A stretch of 64,000 nt of DNA from Enchytraeus crypticus (Eukaryota > Annelida > Clitellata > Enchytraeida > Enchytraeidae), in the NCBI GenBank assembly GCA_905160935.1, contig CAJHZI010000476.1:246001-310000 (forward strand), read 5' to 3'. Made by a program: the position numbers and the translations under genes. The notes beneath the pieces were generated by a model, which made no database searches, was not told the origin of the DNA, and saw only the letters and a program-made list of their open reading frames with translations. Shown one piece after another: positions 1-64,000 of the stretch. Within the stretch, counting starts at the first letter, position 1; each line of letters begins with the position of its first letter.

Positions 1-470
1 TCATGCCATATCTCAAAGCCCTATCATTCAGCCTATCCATTATCTTCCGCAATCCAATCTCGCTGACCGCTACCATTCCTTGGTCATATGCAAATCCTAC
101 ATCTTGTAACCAATATCCTCCTAATTTTATTCCTTCTTCCAAGTCTTCCATGACTTCCTCCATCATTGCCTCAGCGTAAATGTTAAACAGCATAAAGCAT
201 CCTTTATCGAACATTGCTTCAATTTCCTTATCTTCCGAGGCAGATGTAGGCATGTATATTTGAATAAGCACTAAGTCTACTGGCTCTGCTTTGATCAGCA
301 CTAACAGCAGTCTGTCACTGCACTGAAGAATTTGTTACTGGTTCACTTAAATTCCTATCCAATATTATAGACACACCCTTCTCCCTTTTTTCTCCCACGC
401 CATTATCTGAAGTCAAATCAATCGGTGAGGCCGTTGTGACGCAGATCAAAGAGATTAATTTAGCCGACCG
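1..470 (-). mobile_element. LINE fragment, endonuclease fused to reverse transcriptase by internal deletion
   Basis: Read on the minus strand, about 470-200 encodes the end of an exonuclease/endonuclease/phosphatase (EEP) domain with KAEPVDLVLIQIYMPTSAS. It passes directly into a reverse transcriptase piece, FNIYAEAMMEEVMEDLEEG then GLRKIMDRLNDRALRYGM. The few hundred residues normally between the two are missing, so this is an internally deleted RTE/Jockey-like copy. It runs off the left edge. Confidence 0.7.
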
Positions 471-499
471 CTTTAAAAAGAGCGTTCGGATAATTCTTA

Positions 500-1100
500 T
501 CATTGAAGTACGTCACGCGTAAAATTTTTAAAAAATTAGGTTATAATATTCGATTTCATGATAACATTATAACTTGCCAGTGTACAAAAGCGTGATAAAG
601 TCAGAAGCTTTAGTCAACCAGAAGTTTTAAGGTAATAAATTAAATATAATTAGGGTACATGGATTTAGTAATAACAATTACAAATATTAAATGGGCAGCT
701 ACGTGTTGCTTCTTCAATGAATACTGAGACTCGTGGAACAACTATGGGATTCGCAAAGTATGTCGAAGCTACTGTCCTGCCATGATATACTATCTCGTAT
801 TTTTTCGCTTATTTAGAAACAGTAGATAAAAATGAAATTGTAGCGAAGTCTTCAATTTTTTATAAAGTGCTACTAGGAAAATACTTTTCAATCTAATAGA
901 GCTTTTACTCACTCAACAACAATGTAAATAACAACAAAATCAAGAATTATATCTCAGGTGCAGCTATCAGCTACGACATCATGGGTGTAGCCCTGACTTC
1001 ATCTGACAAAGAGTAAACAGCGATATATCCCGACTGATTGACAGTTTCATTAATTGATTTCAATTATAGACTACATCGGCGTATATTTAGCAAGAAGTAA
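500..1100. other. Intron or 3' flank, nothing recognised
   Basis: AT-rich sequence with no convincing exon, RNA gene or repeat. Two short minus-strand stretches (about 660-790 and 980-1070) read open for 25-30 codons with a vaguely extracellular look but lack a phase-compatible acceptor and donor pair. Confidence 0.4.
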
Positions 1101-1104
1101 TCGT

Positions 1105-1322
1105 ATTATCATCATCATCATCATCATCATCCTCCTCCCTAGAATCTCAATTTAACTAGGGTCGGGATACGAATAGACTGTCTTAAATCCTCTCTGCACT
1201 ACATCATGTCATCAGTCAATCCCCTATTTGAGAATTTTCCATTCGTTTAAATTTTTATAGCAATTTCTGGAGCCTAGGCGCTCACCAACCGAATGCCCTT
1301 TCTGACGTTGGTATTAGCAAGA
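1105..1322 (-). mobile_element. LINE 3' end with (GAT)n tail
   Basis: Begins on the plus strand with an ATC microsatellite, then CTAGGGTCGGGATA and later GGCGCTCACCAACCGAATGC. The same module recurs at about 39920, 59470 and, in the opposite orientation, about 54950, 56900 and 63720. The trinucleotide run is the 3' tail of the element. Confidence 0.6.
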
Positions 1323-2111
1323 AGTAAACCTAGCAGTTAATTTAAAGAAGCACTAATAACTTTCAAAACTGTCAAATTGAAGCATATCAATTTGTGGGCT
1401 TTTAGCATAGACTATCGACAAAAGCTTTGCTGTTTCAGTAATTATTTTACCGGTAGTCAAGTAGCAAACTCGTGTATAAATCTTAATGACGTAGTTTAGA
1501 CATGACAAATCATTTAATCACAGCTTGGAGCACGTAAGTAAATTGTCTCTCTTGGTCTTAGTCTCGTTTTCGAAGGTCTTGACTGCAAGTCTGGTTACAC
1601 TTAGAATTTTTATTTTTGCAGTTTTCTTCAGCAACTCACTTGTCATGATACATCAGTTTGAAATCATGGAAGATTAAAATCAAGTTTTGCAAGATAACAC
1701 CATTTATGCATGAAGAATTATGCAAACTAATGTCTGACTACAATTGCTTTATTGGATGTAATGTTCAGGATATATCAAAAGTAAACTGTAAGTACTATTT
1801 GCGTCTGTACATTGAAATTAATAAACTAAATAAAACTTAAAGTTAATGCACGATAACTGAAAAAGTAAAAGATTATAAATTTCTCCAATTTATTAAATTT
1901 ATTTGTTTATTGCACGCTTTTCGATTACATATGTGTGATGTTTCATGCTGTTTTCGTTTTGAACACTTTATCTCTTTGCTCTGTTTCGCTGAACATGATT
2001 TCACTTTGTATAGTGTTCCTTTTATTGTGTACTTATTGTACCTTTCTTGGACCATATTTTGGTGAAATAAAGATGCATATTTATATCCACTACACAAAAA
2101 GTAGTACATAC

Positions 2112-62762
<60,651 letters not shown>

Positions 62763-62879
62763 CTGATGAATATTCAGTATTTACATTTACAGTTTAAATC
62801 AATTCATTGAACGAACTTCGTACAAAATAAATTTTAATATGTATCATGTTAAGTCAGATATTTACATATACTTACATTA

Positions 62880-63012
62880 AATAGCCCACCACCCCTTATC
62901 TTGGTCTTCCTCTAGTGATTTTCTCCTGCATTCTTTCTTCTGCTATCTCTTCTAGAACCCCTATGTCAATCGAATTCCTTATGAAATTCCCCATTCCGTT
63001 CTGACCTATATC
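62880..63012 (-). mobile_element. LINE C-terminal fragment
   Basis: Minus strand NGEFHK/GNFIRNSIDIGVLEEI in shifted frames, then AEERMQEKITRGRPR, the GRPR-type C-terminus of an RTE/Jockey LINE different from family A. Confidence 0.65.
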
Positions 63013-63014
63013 TA

Positions 63015-63520
63015 ATTTTATTTATTAGACTTTTATTTCTATAGACTTAGAGTAGCTAAATATGCTTAAACGCTTGTAAAATGTCAAGTAAGGATACATA
63101 GTTAGAATTTCATTTCCATCTCGATTCAATCAATTGACCAGAATTTGTGAAATCACTGATTTAGGTTGACTTTTCCTCATGATCTCTCCTTCGTCGCTCA
63201 CATCAAAGTTAGGGGTAATAAAAAGTTTCCATTTAGTGTTCCGTTATATCCCTATTCTGGGTCGAAACTGAGGGGACTGGATAGGAAGTGGAATATTAAG
63301 GTCAGCTATCCATCGGCTTGACACCATCAAGTTTTTATTCGCCCCTCGGAAGAGAAAAAATCCACGTCTCTATGCAGTCGCAACCAGAACCAGAAAAGCA
63401 AATAAGCAGTGCATAAAGATAGCTCTAAGATAATTACTTATTTACTTATAAAATTAGACATATAAGCCTACGATAAGCACAACACATAAAAATATTTAAC
63501 TAGCATATTAATATTATCCA
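63015..63520. other. Flank upstream of exon 1, mostly unrecognised
   Basis: About 63205-63275 is a reversed, divergent relative of the segment near 34590-34640 (TTTCCATTTAG, CCCTATTCTGGGTCGAAAC). No upstream exon, start codon or promoter identified. Confidence 0.35.
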
Positions 63521-63523
63521 TCA

Positions 63524-64000
63524 AGCTCATGATAAAGTTTAAGCAGGAATTAGAAAGGAGAGTATCAAAACTAGGTAATCCGGTTTCCAGTAGTGCAATG
63601 GTTAAGCTGCTGTAACATTTATATTCAAAACTAGTTTAATACATTTATTATAACAAGATCGATAATAAATGCATCATGTTATAATAAATTAATTAAACTA
63701 TTTTTATTATAACAAGATCGCCCAACGGCAGAGAGGGCATTCCATTGGAGAGCGCCTAGGCTCCAGAAATTTCTAAAAAACTTAAATGAATGGAAAATAG
63801 CTCATGATAAAGTTTAAGCAGGAATTAGAAAGGAGAGTATCAAAACTAGGTAATCCGGTTTCCAGTAGTGCAATGGTTAAGCTGCTGTAACATTTATATT
63901 CAAAACTAGTTTAATACATTTATTATAACAAGATCGATAATAAATGCATCATGTTATAATAAATTAATTAAACTATTTTTATTATAACAAGATCGCCCAA
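63524..64000. repeat. 275-bp tandem duplication, second copy cut by the window edge
   Basis: The block beginning AGCTCATGATAAAGTTTAAG at 63524 repeats at 63799, and the two copies look identical for all 202 bases visible. The unit contains AT-rich inverted words (TTTATTATAACAAGATCGAT, ATGTTATAATAAA) and, at 63718-63798, a LINE 3' tail (GGGCATTCCATTGGAGAGCG, CCTAGGCTCCAGAAATTTC). Confidence 0.95.

Noticed and set aside
660-790. Possible further exon (minus strand, IVVPRVSVFIEEATRS)
   Set aside because: Looks faintly like the start of a cadherin repeat but no acceptor gives the phase 0 needed after exon 23, and it does not complete the interrupted repeat 7.
980-1070. Possible exon (minus strand, SGYIAVYSLSDEVRATP)
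   Set aside because: Short, no clear donor before a stop, no cadherin motif.

Overview
The window is animal nuclear DNA: AT-rich, intron-dominated and packed with non-LTR retrotransposons (LINEs), SINEs and DNA transposons. There is no prokaryotic gene packing. The LINE types (L2/CR1-like, RTE-like, Daphne/CR1-like), mariner and hAT relics, tRNA- and 5S-derived SINEs and recurring TAGGCCTA-type words suggest an invertebrate metazoan. I cannot fix the phylum from sequence alone.

One host gene occupies almost the whole window on the minus strand. By reading splice sites and reading phase by eye I could chain 23 internal exons from 62762 down to 2112. Every intron phase agrees across each junction, and the chain gives 2024 codons without a stop. 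Both ends are open: the first exon begins at an acceptor and the last ends at a donor, so the protein start and stop lie outside the window or in exons I could not find. From the N-terminal side the product has an Ig-like (He_PIG-type) domain, then about 1300 residues of serial beta-rich, Cys-rich and helical modules. In wording and order these resemble, from memory, very large secreted surface proteins of bacteria. At least seven cadherin repeats follow. The join between the two parts lies inside one long exon (3936-5565). This is the main discovery candidate: an intron-rich animal gene joining a bacterial-type giant surface protein to a cadherin ectodomain.

Everything else lies in the 22 introns (361 bp to 8.25 kb) and is mostly transposon sediment. 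From low to high coordinates: an internally deleted LINE (1-470); a LINE copy with a 10-bp target duplication inside a SINE (about 3.1-3.7 kb); an L2-like LINE (7.1-8.3 kb); a 1.1-kb octamer satellite directly beside an exon donor (10-11 kb); a 21-bp minisatellite (12.4 kb); a LINE (15-16.3 kb); a decayed transposase-like gene (17.2-18.8 kb); and L2-like LINEs, one interrupted by a TA-flanked palindromic-end element (20.2-27.4 kb). Next come a mariner relic carrying a second transposon that holds a 5S-rRNA-like segment (33.0-36.0 kb), a LINE reverse transcriptase (38-39.1 kb), a LINE/LINE/hAT nest (41.2-44.6 kb), a nearly full-length two-ORF LINE (49.2-53.8 kb), GACTTG arrays (59.8 and 60.7 kb) and a perfect 275-bp tandem duplication at the right edge. 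I saw no second host gene, no convincing tRNA gene and no CRISPR array.
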